Below are positions 7,719 through 16,889 of a stretch of DNA of 64,000 nucleotides, in pieces. The translations under genes and the position numbers were made by a program. Position 1 is the stretch's first letter, and each line of letters opens with the position of its first letter. This stretch comes from an uncultured Duncaniella sp. (lineage in GTDB: Bacteria > Bacteroidota > Bacteroidia > Bacteroidales > Muribaculaceae), in assembly GCA_910584825.1 (NCBI GenBank), contig CAJUCI010000001.1, forward strand, positions 124,001-188,000, given 5' to 3'. The notes beneath the pieces were generated by a model that did no database searches, was not told the DNA's origin, and saw only the letters and a list, made by a program, of their open reading frames with translations.

Positions 7719-9134
7719 TTATTTATGACGTGATTCTATCTGGCGGTTGATGTCGTCAATCACATCATCGTCAAGCTCATAGCGCGATATGATGAACATG
7801 GCGAGCACAAGCAGGATGGCGGGAATCACTGCCACGAGCCACAGTATGCCCTGCTCGGCAAAGGGTGTCTGGGTGGCGGCATCCTTATTGAATCCGACAT
7901 AGGCAAGCACCAGGCCGGGCACCACTCCGCCCAGAGCCATACCGGCCTTGTAGAAGATGCCGGTGAGGGCGTTGACGATGCCCGAGATGCGACGGCCGTG
8001 GGTGTATTCGCCAAACGAGATGACCTCGGGGACAAGTGCCCACATGTAGCCTGTAGCCACAATCACACCGGTCGACTTGATGAACTGGGCCACATAGACC
8101 ATCCACATCTGCTCGCGCAGGGCGGGCACAACCGAAATGATATAGAGCATGGCCATGCCGATGATTGCCGTGACGAGGAAGATGTAGAACATCCCCTTCT
8201 TGCCCACCACCCTCTTGATGGCCGGAATCATGGGCATGAATATGAACGCGGGAATCGAGCCGAGACCCATGAAGATTGAAAGCTCCTCAGCCGAACCGCC
8301 GAGGTTATAGTTGATATAATAGGCACCTGCGGCGTTGCCCACGGCCATCATGGCGAATGCCGTGATGAAGAAAAAGGCGAGGATGCGCAGCGGACGGTTG
8401 TGCACAAACTCCATCCACAGGTCAGAGACCTTGACATTCTCGGTCGCGCTCTTATCCATGACCACGCGCTCGCGGCACTGCGAGAAGCAGAATATGAGCA
8501 GGGCAAGGCCGATGACACCGTAGAGGGCCATCGTGGCAAACCATGCCGTGTCGCTCATGGACATATCGGTTGTCTCGGAGGGGTCGAAGCACTTGAGCAC
8601 CATAGGAATGCCCATACCCACGGCGAGGCCGCCCACATTGGCCATGAACATGCGCACCGATGTGAGTTTGGTTATCTCGGCAGTGTCGCGTGTCAGCGAG
8701 GCGTTGAGCGCGCCGTAAGGCACATTGACGAGCGTATAGCACATCGACAGGCCCACATAGGTGAAGTAGGCATAGAAGAGCGAGCCTGAGAATCCGTTCC
8801 AGAAGCAGAGGATGGCAAACGCGGTGAGAGGCACGCCGCCCAGGATGAGATAGGCACGATACTTGCCGAGCTTGGGGTCATGCTTGTCGACGAATGTACC
8901 CACGAGAGGGTCCCAGATGACATCCACAATTCTCACTATCAGAAACATCACGGCGGCGACAGCAGGGTCGAGGCCGTAGACGTTGGTGTAGAAGAACAGC
9001 AGATACATGCTGATGGTCTGGTAAATCAGGTTCTGAGCGAGGTCGCCCGAACCGAAGCCGATGCACTGGAGCATCGAGAGCTTGTAGAAGCCGCGCGCTT
9101 CATTGGTTTTCGTTGCCGGGATAGTTGCTTCCAT
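7719..9134 (-). CDS. GPH-family sugar:cation symporter (xyloside/glucuronide type)
   Basis: The 471-residue polytopic inner-membrane protein belongs to the glycoside-pentoside-hexuronide:cation symporter family within the MFS. The characteristic early segment (GDLAQNL, then YTNVYGLDPAVAAVMFLIVRI in pieces, then IWDPLVGTFVDKHDPKLGKYR) carries the conserved Asp of the family cation site and the loop 2-3 motif. About twelve membrane helices can be counted. Its place between xylanases and glycosidases suggests import of xylo-oligosaccharides or aldouronic acids from the periplasm. It lies 78 bases after the GH35-like gene on the same strand and is probably cotranscribed with it. Confidence 0.92.
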   Translation of the reverse strand: MEATIPATKTNEARGFYKLSMLQCIGFGSGDLAQNLIYQTISMYLLFFYTNVYGLDPAVAAVMFLIVRIVDVIWDPLVGTFVDKHDPKLGKYRAYLILGGVPLTAFAILCFWNGFSGSLFYAYFTYVGLSMCYTLVNVPYGALNASLTRDTAEITKLTSVRMFMANVGGLAVGMGIPMVLKCFDPSETTDMSMSDTAWFATMALYGVIGLALLIFCFSQCRERVVMDKSATENVKVSDLWMEFVHNRPLRILAFFFITAFAMMAVGNAAGAYYINYNLGGSAEELSIFMGLGSIPAFIFMPMIPAIKRVVGKKGMFYIFLVTAIIGMAMLYIISVVPALREQMWMVYVAQFIKSTGVIVATGYMWALVPEVISFGEYTHGRRISGIVNALTGIFYKAGMALGGVVPGLVLAYVGFNKDAATQTPFAEQGILWLVAVIPAILLVLAMFIISRYELDDDVIDDINRQIESRHK

Positions 9135-9212
9135 GATTAATGGGCCTGGGGAGCCGTAGATTATAGGGTTAGTAGTTTATTTTATCGAAGAGTATGGCCG
9201 GAGGTATAGGAG

Positions 9213-10967
9213 TCAATACTCGTAGAGACGGACGCGGAGCACTTTGAAGTCATCCACGCCGATGCGCACGTGGCGGCCCTGATGGGTCTCGTCGCCGTTG
9301 AATGTGCGGATGCGCCTGAGGCTTCCGTCCTCGCCGACCTCAACCTCCTCGACCGATGCGAGGCCGATGCGCTTGACGCGTGATGCCTTGGCCGGGTGAG
9401 ATGCCGCCGACTGCTTGCCGCCGACTGCGCCACCGTTGCCCGTGAGCAGAAATCCGTCCTCGCCGAGCACCGGCTCATTGCCTTGGGCAGCCACCTTCCC
9501 CTCCTGCGCAGGAGCGAAGGTGAGCACGATGCCCGTACCGGCTATGATATAGTCATCGGGGGCCAGGCGCAGTATCAGACCACCTGTGGCGGGCCACACT
9601 GAGCCGTCGGTGGCACGGGAGTCCCACGGCAGGGTGAAATAGTGCGACGCCTTGATGCTCAGATTGCCGTCAGTGAGTGTGCGGGTGGTTGAGTCGGCAT
9701 CGAAATAGAGACCCGACGTGGCCACACGGCTGCAACCGTCAGCCGAAGTCTTGAAAAGCAGCGGGCTGAGCGACTTCAGCAGCTCGTTGCCCTGACGCTG
9801 GTAGGCCACCTCGCCACCGGGGCGGAGATTGTAGGCAAACGGTGAAAGCCCCACTGCACCATGCTCGCCCACGGCATAGAGAGCCTGGGCGGGATTGGCG
9901 CGCGAGGCGCGTATCTCGGGGATGAAGAGAGGATTGTCGGGCAGAGCGTAGGCCGCTGTCCAGTCAACATAGCCGCTGTCGTAAAGGTCAGGGGCGAGTA
10001 TGTCGACCGTCGGCGCGCCGGCATGCCAAATGTCCTTGAGATGGGCGAGAGGCCCGGCCGAGGGGTACTGGCCCGGCACACGTCCGCGCGAATTCATGGC
10101 CGCGTTGACATATAGCGGCATGGTGGGGAATATCTTGCGGGCCTCCTGCGCCAGCCGCTCCACGTAGAGGGCATAGGCATAGGCCTGGAAAATTTCGTCA
10201 GTGTAGATGTCGTCGCCCAGCATTTCGGCCCACGGGCCTGAGGTCTTCATCCCTGCGTCGCGCCACTTGGCCAGGAGCGAGGGGTGAAGTGATTTCTTAT
10301 GTTTCTTCAGATAGTTCACAAGCTCGGCGGGCACACCCTTGTCATATTCGGCTTGGGCGAGCGGCGAGTAGTCGCGCGCATCCTCGAGCATGCCGATTTC
10401 GTTCTCAATCTGGAGCATGATTACCGTGCCGTCGTTATCGGTGTCGGCTATGTGGCGCAGCAGTGCCTTGAAGGCGGCCGCATCGGCCTCGTAGACGGCG
10501 GGCGAGAAGGCCGAGGCAATCTCGAGCGGCTTGCCGGCCGAAGTCATGGCGCGGGGATAGGTCTTGGTGTCACGTTTCAGCCACGCGGGAGCGTAGCACG
10601 ACATGGAGTTTTTCCACGCTCCGAACCACAGGGGTACGACCTTCAGGCCGTGACGGCGGGCCGAGGCGAGGATGGTGTCGACCGACGAGAAGTCAAACTG
10701 CCCTTTCACAGGCTCGATAAGCTCCCAGGCCACGGGGATGAGCACGGTGTTGTAACCGTGGGCCACAGCCTTGTCCATGACCTCCTCGACATCGGCCGGA
10801 CACGACGCCTTAGAGTTGCCGGTCTCCCCTCCGATGATGAGATAGGGCGAACCGTCAACCATGACCGTTGCACGCCCGTCGGCGTGGCGCACCAGGCGCG
10901 ATTCGCTACGCGACCGGGCCGGAATGACAGTGGCAAGCAGGAGCAATAATGTGATGATTGGCTTCAT
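9213..10967 (-). CDS. GH35-like glycosidase with DUF5597-type C-terminus
   Basis: This 584-residue protein has a signal peptide (hydrophobic stretch at residues 4-17) and a GH35-type TIM barrel. The likely acid/base is the second Glu in LQIENEIGM and the likely nucleophile the Glu in FIPEIRAS. The all-beta C-terminal part resembles the DUF5597 domain found on Bacteroidetes beta-galactosidase-like proteins. Family GH35 members cleave beta-galactosides, so a role in removing galactose side chains from complex arabinoxylans or xyloglucans is reasonable, but the substrate is inferred. It opens the second operon after the terminator at 11056-11093. Confidence 0.85.
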   Translation of the reverse strand: MKPIITLLLLLATVIPARSRSESRLVRHADGRATVMVDGSPYLIIGGETGNSKASCPADVEEVMDKAVAHGYNTVLIPVAWELIEPVKGQFDFSSVDTILASARRHGLKVVPLWFGAWKNSMSCYAPAWLKRDTKTYPRAMTSAGKPLEIASAFSPAVYEADAAAFKALLRHIADTDNDGTVIMLQIENEIGMLEDARDYSPLAQAEYDKGVPAELVNYLKKHKKSLHPSLLAKWRDAGMKTSGPWAEMLGDDIYTDEIFQAYAYALYVERLAQEARKIFPTMPLYVNAAMNSRGRVPGQYPSAGPLAHLKDIWHAGAPTVDILAPDLYDSGYVDWTAAYALPDNPLFIPEIRASRANPAQALYAVGEHGAVGLSPFAYNLRPGGEVAYQRQGNELLKSLSPLLFKTSADGCSRVATSGLYFDADSTTRTLTDGNLSIKASHYFTLPWDSRATDGSVWPATGGLILRLAPDDYIIAGTGIVLTFAPAQEGKVAAQGNEPVLGEDGFLLTGNGGAVGGKQSAASHPAKASRVKRIGLASVEEVEVGEDGSLRRIRTFNGDETHQGRHVRIGVDDFKVLRVRLYEY

Positions 10968-10971
10968 GAGG

Positions 10972-10979
10972 CAAAATTA
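10972..10979 (-). promoter_or_regulatory. TAnnTTTG box immediately before the GH35-like gene
   Basis: TAATTTTG on the minus strand fits the Bacteroides -7 consensus and ends four bases before the ATG at 10967. A TTTG further up is spaced 27 bases, longer than the usual 19-21, so this may be chance or a leaderless promoter. Confidence 0.35.
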
Positions 10980-11055
10980 AGGAATAAATTTTATCAGAGC
11001 CTATAACAAATGTCTCATAGGCTTTCCCTTTTGTAAAGTCGTCAGGATGATATAT

Positions 11056-11093
11056 AAAAATAAGGGAGGAGGCTCGCCCCCTCCCTTATTTTT
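11056..11093 (-). terminator. Intrinsic terminator of the susC operon
   Basis: A perfect 14-base stem (11056-11069 with 11080-11093) and a 10-base loop form a hairpin with a GC-rich core and AT-rich base, so it can act in both directions. Minus-strand transcription from the xylanase at 11433 reaches it after crossing the MITE. Confidence 0.85.
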
Positions 11094-11108
11094 ACGGGTT
11101 ACAGATTA

Positions 11109-11432
11109 GAGGTTGTTTAAAAATAAATGGGAAGCCGGAGTGGATGGATTTTTGAGCTAACCTGTTCATAATCTGAAGGAGCAATGCTGTAGCATTGTGA
11201 CTGAAGATTAGGGACAGGGGAGCCAAAAAGGCATCCATGAAACCTTTGGTAACTTTTATTATCTTTTCTATTCATTGATTGGTTGTAATCAATGCCTGTT
11301 CGCATCCATTCTCTTGGGCGTCTTTCGTGCTGAATTTCAGTCACAATGCTACAGCATTGCTCCTTCAATTCATCCCGAAATCCCCCTCAAGAGAATGGAC
11401 TCCGGCTTTCTCATTTATTTTTAAACAACCTC
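11109..11432. mobile_element. MITE-like element with long terminal and nested inverted repeats
   Basis: The 324-base element has terminal inverted repeats of 33-34 bases: left 11109-11141, right 11399-11432. Both start GAGGTTGTTTAAAAATAAAT and end with GCCGGAGT when read inward, and differ only by one substitution and one indel. Inside is a perfect 31-base inverted repeat (11175-11205 with 11336-11366), each arm itself containing the hairpin CAATGCT-GT-AGCATTG. There is no gene within; an 83-codon open frame is an accident of symmetry. The right edge abuts the stop codon (complement of 11433-11435) of the GH10-CBM xylanase. No clear target duplication is visible. It resembles a non-autonomous element moved by a transposase encoded elsewhere. 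Confidence 0.85.
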
Positions 11433-13721
11433 CTAACGCTGTGAAAAGTCGGGGCTTGTGAACTCTGCTCCGAGGTCACGGCCTGCGATGGCATCGCACA
11501 CGCGCTTGTAGGCAATCTTGCGGCCATACGATGCGTCGAAGAGGTTGGGCTCGTCACCCTTGAGCCAGTACTCATGCTCCTCGGGAGCGTCGGTGAGCGA
11601 CCAGATGGTGATGCCACCCTGCTGGGCCTCGGGCACGTTCTCGAAGTAAGAGGTGAGAATCATGTAGTAAACCTCGCCCTGCAGCTCGTAGTCGGCAAGG
11701 GTCTTGGCCTCGGTGCCGAGGGCCACGTCAAGCTCGGTGATGCGCACCTTCTTGCCGGTGGCGGCAAGCTCCTTGAACATCTTGTCGACCTGCTCCTTGG
11801 TGATGCTCTTATGCACGTGCATCTGAGTGCCGATGCCGTCGACATGTCCGCCGTTGGCGTCGATGTACTTGACAAACTCTATAAGGGCTGCACGCTTGCG
11901 GTCAGAGGTCTCGAGGTTGTAGTCGTTGACATAGAGGTCGGCATTGTTGGGCGAATACTTGCGGGCAAACTCAAATGCCTTGGCGGCATATTCCTTGCCG
12001 ATGTAGTAGCCCCAATAGAAGTGGCCGTTGCCGCTCTCGTTAGCCCAGTTGATTGAGAGGCCGGTCTCCTCGTTCTCGACAGGCTCGCTGTCGCCGTCCA
12101 TCCAGCCGCCATCGATGCCGCGCCACTTGGAGTCGTCGCCGATAGGCTCGTTGATAACGTCCCATGTGGTACAGTTGCTGCCCATGTGTGTCATGGCCTC
12201 CTTAATCCAGGACTCCATAGCACCGAGCAGTGCGGCCTTCTTCTCCTCTGCACTCTTGAGCTTGTAGGAGATGGTCACTGCGCGTGAGCCGCGGGCCTGA
12301 GCTGCAGGAGCATCCACATAGTTGACCACTACATTGTCGACATAATATGTCACACCGGGGTCGTAGCCAAAGTCAAATGACATCATCCATGTGTCGGATG
12401 TGAAGGCCGAGCTTTCGATAGTATAGCTTACCTGTGTCCAGGATGAGCCTGTCTGGAAATACTCGGTATAATCGCCCGTGCCGGTCCAGTTGGTCCAGGG
12501 GTAGTTGTTTTCCAGGTTAGCATAGGAGATACGTCCGCGTCCGGGGGCGTCGCTCTTGACAAAGAATGACACCTGAGCGTTCTTTCCGGGCTCTACGGCA
12601 ATGTTAGCCGACTGCATCTGGAGGTCCCATGCGTTGGTAGAGGAAGCCGAGGCAACCATCTTCATGACATTCTTGTTGCCTGAGGGGGCATCAGCGATTT
12701 CCGCAACTGAGATGCCATCGCCGGGGTTAGCGAGGTTCCACTTATCGGTACCGGCTGAGAAGTCTCCGTTGGGACACATGTTGGGCAGACCGGCCTCGCC
12801 CTTCTCGCCAAACTCGAAGTCGTCGACGTAGAGGACTGACACGGGAGTTCCGCCAAACTGGATGCCGACACGGCATACATCGGCAGGCTCGCCGGTATAT
12901 TCAAACTCGCCCTCACAAAGGGTCCAGTCAGCTCCGGCAGTGAACTCGGTCTTGTACAGGCCGCCATATGAGGCATTCTGTCCTACAAACTGCGCTACCA
13001 CATTGTCGGGCGACTTAATCCAGAAGCGATAGGCATAGGTGGTGCCGGGCACAAGGTTGACACTCCACCACAGCTGGCAATCCCAGTTGGCTGAAGTCTC
13101 GGCATCCATCTCGGCCTTGAGACAGTAGTTGGAGTCGTGGCCGGGCGATACGACGCTCTTTGCGTAGTGGCTCCAGCCGTCCCAGCCTGTCATCTCACCG
13201 CTCTCGAAGTCAGAGTTGGTGACCACGTTGATGATACCGCCCTCGGCACTGCCTGACACCTGCATCTCGGGAGCGATGAGGCTCTTGAGATAGCTCTGCT
13301 GCTGCTGAGTGTGCCACAGCAGGTTGTGGCCGTGGATGGGGAGACCGCTGTTGCGGGCAACAAACTCGTCGACCTTGCTCCAGTTGAACGAGCCGTTGGA
13401 TGCCACGATGCTCTGATGCTTCATGGCATTGCCGAAGGTCACGCCCTGGAAGTTGGCGTCCACCAGCTGAGAATACTCGTCAATGTCGAGATAGTTGTCG
13501 AGACCCATACCCACGGTGATAGGCACTGCGGGATGATATTCGGTCATATAGTCCTTGATATTCTTGTACTGGGCGATTTTCTCGGCCAGCTCCATGGGGA
13601 GTTCGGTAGGCTTGACAGTGGAGTCAGGCTGCTTCCACTCCATCACGTTATCGTCGCAGGCACTCACGGCAAACATGAGACCGAGCGCGGCGAAGGGGAT
13701 ATATAGCTTTTGGGTTTTCAT
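11433..13721 (-). CDS. Surface GH10 xylanase with carbohydrate-binding modules inserted in the catalytic domain
   Basis: This 762-residue lipoprotein (lipobox VSAC, Cys22) has a split GH10 barrel. The first part ends near HNLLWHTQQQ (about residue 150). A region of roughly 320 residues with two beta-rich modules follows, each with the CBM4/CBM22-like pattern NxxFE/DFSxGxxxW (TNSDFESGEMTGWDGW, then PNGDFSAGTDKWN). The barrel resumes with acid/base Glu525 (TTWDVINEPI) and nucleophile Glu663 (VRITELDVA). This layout is known from Bacteroidetes outer-surface xylanases that make the first cut in polymeric xylan. It is the last gene of the susC operon. The MITE begins at its stop codon. Confidence 0.95.
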   Translation of the reverse strand: MKTQKLYIPFAALGLMFAVSACDDNVMEWKQPDSTVKPTELPMELAEKIAQYKNIKDYMTEYHPAVPITVGMGLDNYLDIDEYSQLVDANFQGVTFGNAMKHQSIVASNGSFNWSKVDEFVARNSGLPIHGHNLLWHTQQQQSYLKSLIAPEMQVSGSAEGGIINVVTNSDFESGEMTGWDGWSHYAKSVVSPGHDSNYCLKAEMDAETSANWDCQLWWSVNLVPGTTYAYRFWIKSPDNVVAQFVGQNASYGGLYKTEFTAGADWTLCEGEFEYTGEPADVCRVGIQFGGTPVSVLYVDDFEFGEKGEAGLPNMCPNGDFSAGTDKWNLANPGDGISVAEIADAPSGNKNVMKMVASASSTNAWDLQMQSANIAVEPGKNAQVSFFVKSDAPGRGRISYANLENNYPWTNWTGTGDYTEYFQTGSSWTQVSYTIESSAFTSDTWMMSFDFGYDPGVTYYVDNVVVNYVDAPAAQARGSRAVTISYKLKSAEEKKAALLGAMESWIKEAMTHMGSNCTTWDVINEPIGDDSKWRGIDGGWMDGDSEPVENEETGLSINWANESGNGHFYWGYYIGKEYAAKAFEFARKYSPNNADLYVNDYNLETSDRKRAALIEFVKYIDANGGHVDGIGTQMHVHKSITKEQVDKMFKELAATGKKVRITELDVALGTEAKTLADYELQGEVYYMILTSYFENVPEAQQGGITIWSLTDAPEEHEYWLKGDEPNLFDASYGRKIAYKRVCDAIAGRDLGAEFTSPDFSQR

Positions 13722-13743
13722 TGTTTGGTCAGATTAAGGAGTT

Positions 13744-15147
13744 TTAGTTTTCAGCAGGTGTATCGGCCTCCTCTTCATCCTCGTCGGGGAAGTCAGACAC
13801 GGTGTACTGCTTGAAGGGCACGATGCGCCAGTTGTCGACATAGAGGCCCTGATTGAAAGGAGTGGAGACATAGGTGTTGCCGTCAGTGTACTCTACGTCC
13901 TTGTTGACGAAGAACATACCGAAGTTGCGGTAAGAGGCGCCATTGCGGTGAGCCACAACATCCTGGAAGAGGTAGCCGGCCTTGAGGTCCTGATACTTAC
14001 CTACGGTGGTCAGGGGTATGGTCACGGTCACCCAACCGTCAGTCTTGAAGGGCACGAACTCACCGTCCTGCATCCAGGGCACCCAGCATACGGCATAGGC
14101 TCCCTCATAGTCGGCCGAAGTCTCGCTTGTGCCAAAACCGTAGTTGGAGAGGTTGTTCTGGAAGGTGAACTCAAGTACGCCTGTCGAAAGCTCCTCGGGG
14201 CAGTAGACATCAAACTGGAATGCAATCTCTGATGTGGGAGTGTTCCAGGGGATGAGGTCATACATATGAGTCCAGTCGTCGGTAGGCTCGTCGTTACCTG
14301 CGGTAAACCATGCGCTACCCTGTGAGCTGGCCTTGATAGGAAGCGCGCTTGCGGGAATTGCGGGGATACACTTGCCGCGACCTGCACCGGCGGGGTCATC
14401 GACTACGTCGGTCTCGGGGTCATATGTGGCACTCCAGCTGCCGAACACACCTGTACCGTCACAGTCGAGAATCATGCCGCGACGCTCGTTGAAGTAGGCA
14501 GGGGTCTTGGCCACGCCGTTGGCGTTGACAGCCTCGATTGAGCCGCCCTCGGTAACGCCGGTGGGCATCACGAACGAGAACCATTTGCCATCCTCGTTGT
14601 CACACTCTATGCCTGTGGTTACCTTCACGCCACCGGGGAGGGTAATCTCGGTGGTCTCCTGGAAACCTGTGCCATAGACAGTCACGGTCTCGCCGGGCAT
14701 GGGGAGGGTATTGCTTATCGAGGTAACAGTCGGGCTGGCCGCACGGATGGTGAGGTCGAAGGTGTACTCCGAGCCGTCCTTCACAAGGCGGATTTTGTCG
14801 CGCAGTTCGGGGTCGCAGTCCGAGATGGGGGTATCGGCATGCACCGAAATCAGCATGGAGTTATCGCTGACAAATGCTCGGTTGAAATAGGTGTCATAAC
14901 CGTTGATATATACCTTTCTCACGCCGTAGAGGCCCTCACCCTCGATGCGGATGAGCTGACCGAGACGGGCGAAATCCACGGGGCGGTCAGGCACGGCTGA
15001 CTCGTGGTTCTCCAGATAAATCTGGGTCACCTTGATGGGTGAGTTCTGAGCATCTTCCTCAAAGTAGGTGTCGTTGTCGTTACACGAGCTCATGCCCGCC
15101 GCAAAGACCGCCACCACAGGGAGGAGATAATATTTCAAGTGTTTCAT
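13744..15147 (-). CDS. Surface glycan-binding lipoprotein with IPT/TIG-like domains
   Basis: The 467-residue lipoprotein (signal ending MSSC, Cys22) occupies the SusE/F or SGBP position directly after SusD. Its N-terminal half contains immunoglobulin-like IPT/TIG repeats, for example SPTVTSISNTLPMPGETV. The C-terminal half is a beta-rich region like the SGBP-B xyloglucan/xylan-binding domain. It would bind xylan at the outer surface and pass it to the SusC/SusD transporter; it has no catalytic motif. It lies 22 bases before the xylanase gene and 39 bases after susD, with no promoter visible between them. Confidence 0.85.
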   Translation of the reverse strand: MKHLKYYLLPVVAVFAAGMSSCNDNDTYFEEDAQNSPIKVTQIYLENHESAVPDRPVDFARLGQLIRIEGEGLYGVRKVYINGYDTYFNRAFVSDNSMLISVHADTPISDCDPELRDKIRLVKDGSEYTFDLTIRAASPTVTSISNTLPMPGETVTVYGTGFQETTEITLPGGVKVTTGIECDNEDGKWFSFVMPTGVTEGGSIEAVNANGVAKTPAYFNERRGMILDCDGTGVFGSWSATYDPETDVVDDPAGAGRGKCIPAIPASALPIKASSQGSAWFTAGNDEPTDDWTHMYDLIPWNTPTSEIAFQFDVYCPEELSTGVLEFTFQNNLSNYGFGTSETSADYEGAYAVCWVPWMQDGEFVPFKTDGWVTVTIPLTTVGKYQDLKAGYLFQDVVAHRNGASYRNFGMFFVNKDVEYTDGNTYVSTPFNQGLYVDNWRIVPFKQYTVSDFPDEDEEEADTPAEN

Positions 15148-15186
15148 AACTTTAATAGTCTTGATATGATTGGGGTTTGGGAGGGA

Positions 15187-16866
15187 TTAATTGTAGAGCT
15201 CTGCGATTGAGACTTCCCTGTCGCCGAAACCATAGGCCACAGGCTCGCCGCTGAGCTGGGGATTACGTGTCTGGTCAACATCGCTGAAGGGGAATGTGAA
15301 GCGTGCCTCGGTAGCGGTGGACACACCCTTGCCCTCTTCCTTGAATGCATACTGGCAAGGCTCGGTCTCATCCCATACGTATGAACAGTTGCGGTTCTGA
15401 GAGTTGACGAAGTTGAGCACCTCCTGACGCTTGTAGTATGAGCGGCGGAGCAGGTCATACCAGTACTGACCCTCCATGGCAAGCTCGATGCGACGCTCGT
15501 AGTGGATGTCGTCGTAATTGATGACACGCTTGGTCTCCATGCCGGCACGCTGACGCACTGCGTTGTAATATGTGAGCGCGGTCTCGTCGGTGGTGTTGGG
15601 GTTGTTGCCCAGCACAGCCTCGGCAAGGTTGAGGTAAACCTCGGCAAGACGCATCATGTAGGCGTTGGCACCTGAGTTGTGCAGATAGGTCTGGCCGTTG
15701 TATGCGTGTGTGCCGTAGACGTGCTTGATGATGTTACACTGCTCGCGGCCAGTCTTGTCGCCGAGTGCGGGGTCATCGGCCACGCGGTATTCGCCAAACT
15801 TATCGTAAGTCTCGCCGAAGGTACATATCGTAGCGTGGCGACGCTTGCGGTCCTTGGGGTCATAGGTCTTGACGAGGTCATATGAGGCGAATGTCGAGCC
15901 GCCCCAGTTGCCGTCGGCTACCATCGTAGACCATCCGAAGAATGCGGTCATCTGGTTGTTGCAGCCAAATCCCATTGCGCCCTGCGGGTCACCCTGCATG
16001 AACTGGAGCTGGAACACTGACTCTGAATTGTTGTTCTGAGTGGCAAGTTCGAAGAGGTCGCCATACTCGGGCATGAGGCTGTAGGGGCCTTCGATACACT
16101 TGAGTGCAGCCTTCTTTGCAAGGTCGAGATAATAGGGGTTGCGTGTGCCGCGGTTATAGTCGGTGGCGATGTTTGTGCCGTCATACTCGCCGTCGGTGGT
16201 CAGACCGGCCATCGAGAGATATACACGTGAGAGCAGACCGTAGGCACTGTAGCAGGTAACGCGTCCTGCCTGCGACTGAGCCTTGGGCAGATGTGCTGCG
16301 GCAAACTCGAGGTCGCGTATGGCAAACTCCATGACATCAGTCTGGCGGTGAGCCGGGCAGATGGCATTCTTCTGCTGCACCTTGGTGTCGGTGTAGAGGA
16401 TGGCGCGGCCCCAGATTGAGCCGATATACCAGTAGGCCACACCGCGCATGAAGCGGGCTTCGGCCGTACCGCGCAGTTTGGCCTGCTCAGAGGGGCCTTC
16501 GCTGCGGGCGATGTCGTTGATGACATTATTGCTCGACGACACCACGAGGTAAAGTGCGCCCCAGGCCTCCTCGAGACCTTCGGTAAGGGATGTCTCGGTG
16601 AAGTTGCAGTAGAACTTTACGTAGTCGGAATACTGGGCGGTGATGTTGTTGGAACGTCCGTCACCCACGGCCCATGAGAACTTGTTGTTGAAGTTGTTCC
16701 AGCAGTAGTTGTAGAGGGGATATACACCCGCATCCACAGCAGCGTCACTGTCATAGAACGTGCTTCCATTGGCCTGGGTGGTGTTGGTCTGCTCAAGAAA
16801 ATCCGAGCAGGAGGACAGCATGAGGAGTCCTGCCAGAGCCGATGTAAAGAATATTTTGGATTTCAT
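15187..16866 (-). CDS. susD: SusD/RagB-family glycan-binding lipoprotein
   Basis: This 559-residue lipoprotein has the signal MKSKIFFTSALAGLLMLSSC and the SusD fold: a TPR-rich alpha-helical core, the AEARFMRGVAYWYIG segment near residue 135, and the C-terminal YLNLAEAVLGNNP region typical of RagB/SusD proteins. It sits on the outer surface as a lid over its cognate SusC channel and holds the oligosaccharide. The gene follows susC by 23 bases and is cotranscribed. Given the xylanases in the same operon, the ligand is most likely xylan or arabinoxylan fragments. Confidence 0.95.
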   Translation of the reverse strand: MKSKIFFTSALAGLLMLSSCSDFLEQTNTTQANGSTFYDSDAAVDAGVYPLYNYCWNNFNNKFSWAVGDGRSNNITAQYSDYVKFYCNFTETSLTEGLEEAWGALYLVVSSSNNVINDIARSEGPSEQAKLRGTAEARFMRGVAYWYIGSIWGRAILYTDTKVQQKNAICPAHRQTDVMEFAIRDLEFAAAHLPKAQSQAGRVTCYSAYGLLSRVYLSMAGLTTDGEYDGTNIATDYNRGTRNPYYLDLAKKAALKCIEGPYSLMPEYGDLFELATQNNNSESVFQLQFMQGDPQGAMGFGCNNQMTAFFGWSTMVADGNWGGSTFASYDLVKTYDPKDRKRRHATICTFGETYDKFGEYRVADDPALGDKTGREQCNIIKHVYGTHAYNGQTYLHNSGANAYMMRLAEVYLNLAEAVLGNNPNTTDETALTYYNAVRQRAGMETKRVINYDDIHYERRIELAMEGQYWYDLLRRSYYKRQEVLNFVNSQNRNCSYVWDETEPCQYAFKEEGKGVSTATEARFTFPFSDVDQTRNPQLSGEPVAYGFGDREVSIAELYN

Positions 16867-16889
16867 TGTATATTTCAGATTGTAAGGTG

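Noticed and set aside
11117..11368. An 83-codon open frame inside the MITE
   Set aside because: The region is palindromic and lacks any transposase or other protein signature; the frame follows from the inverted repeats.
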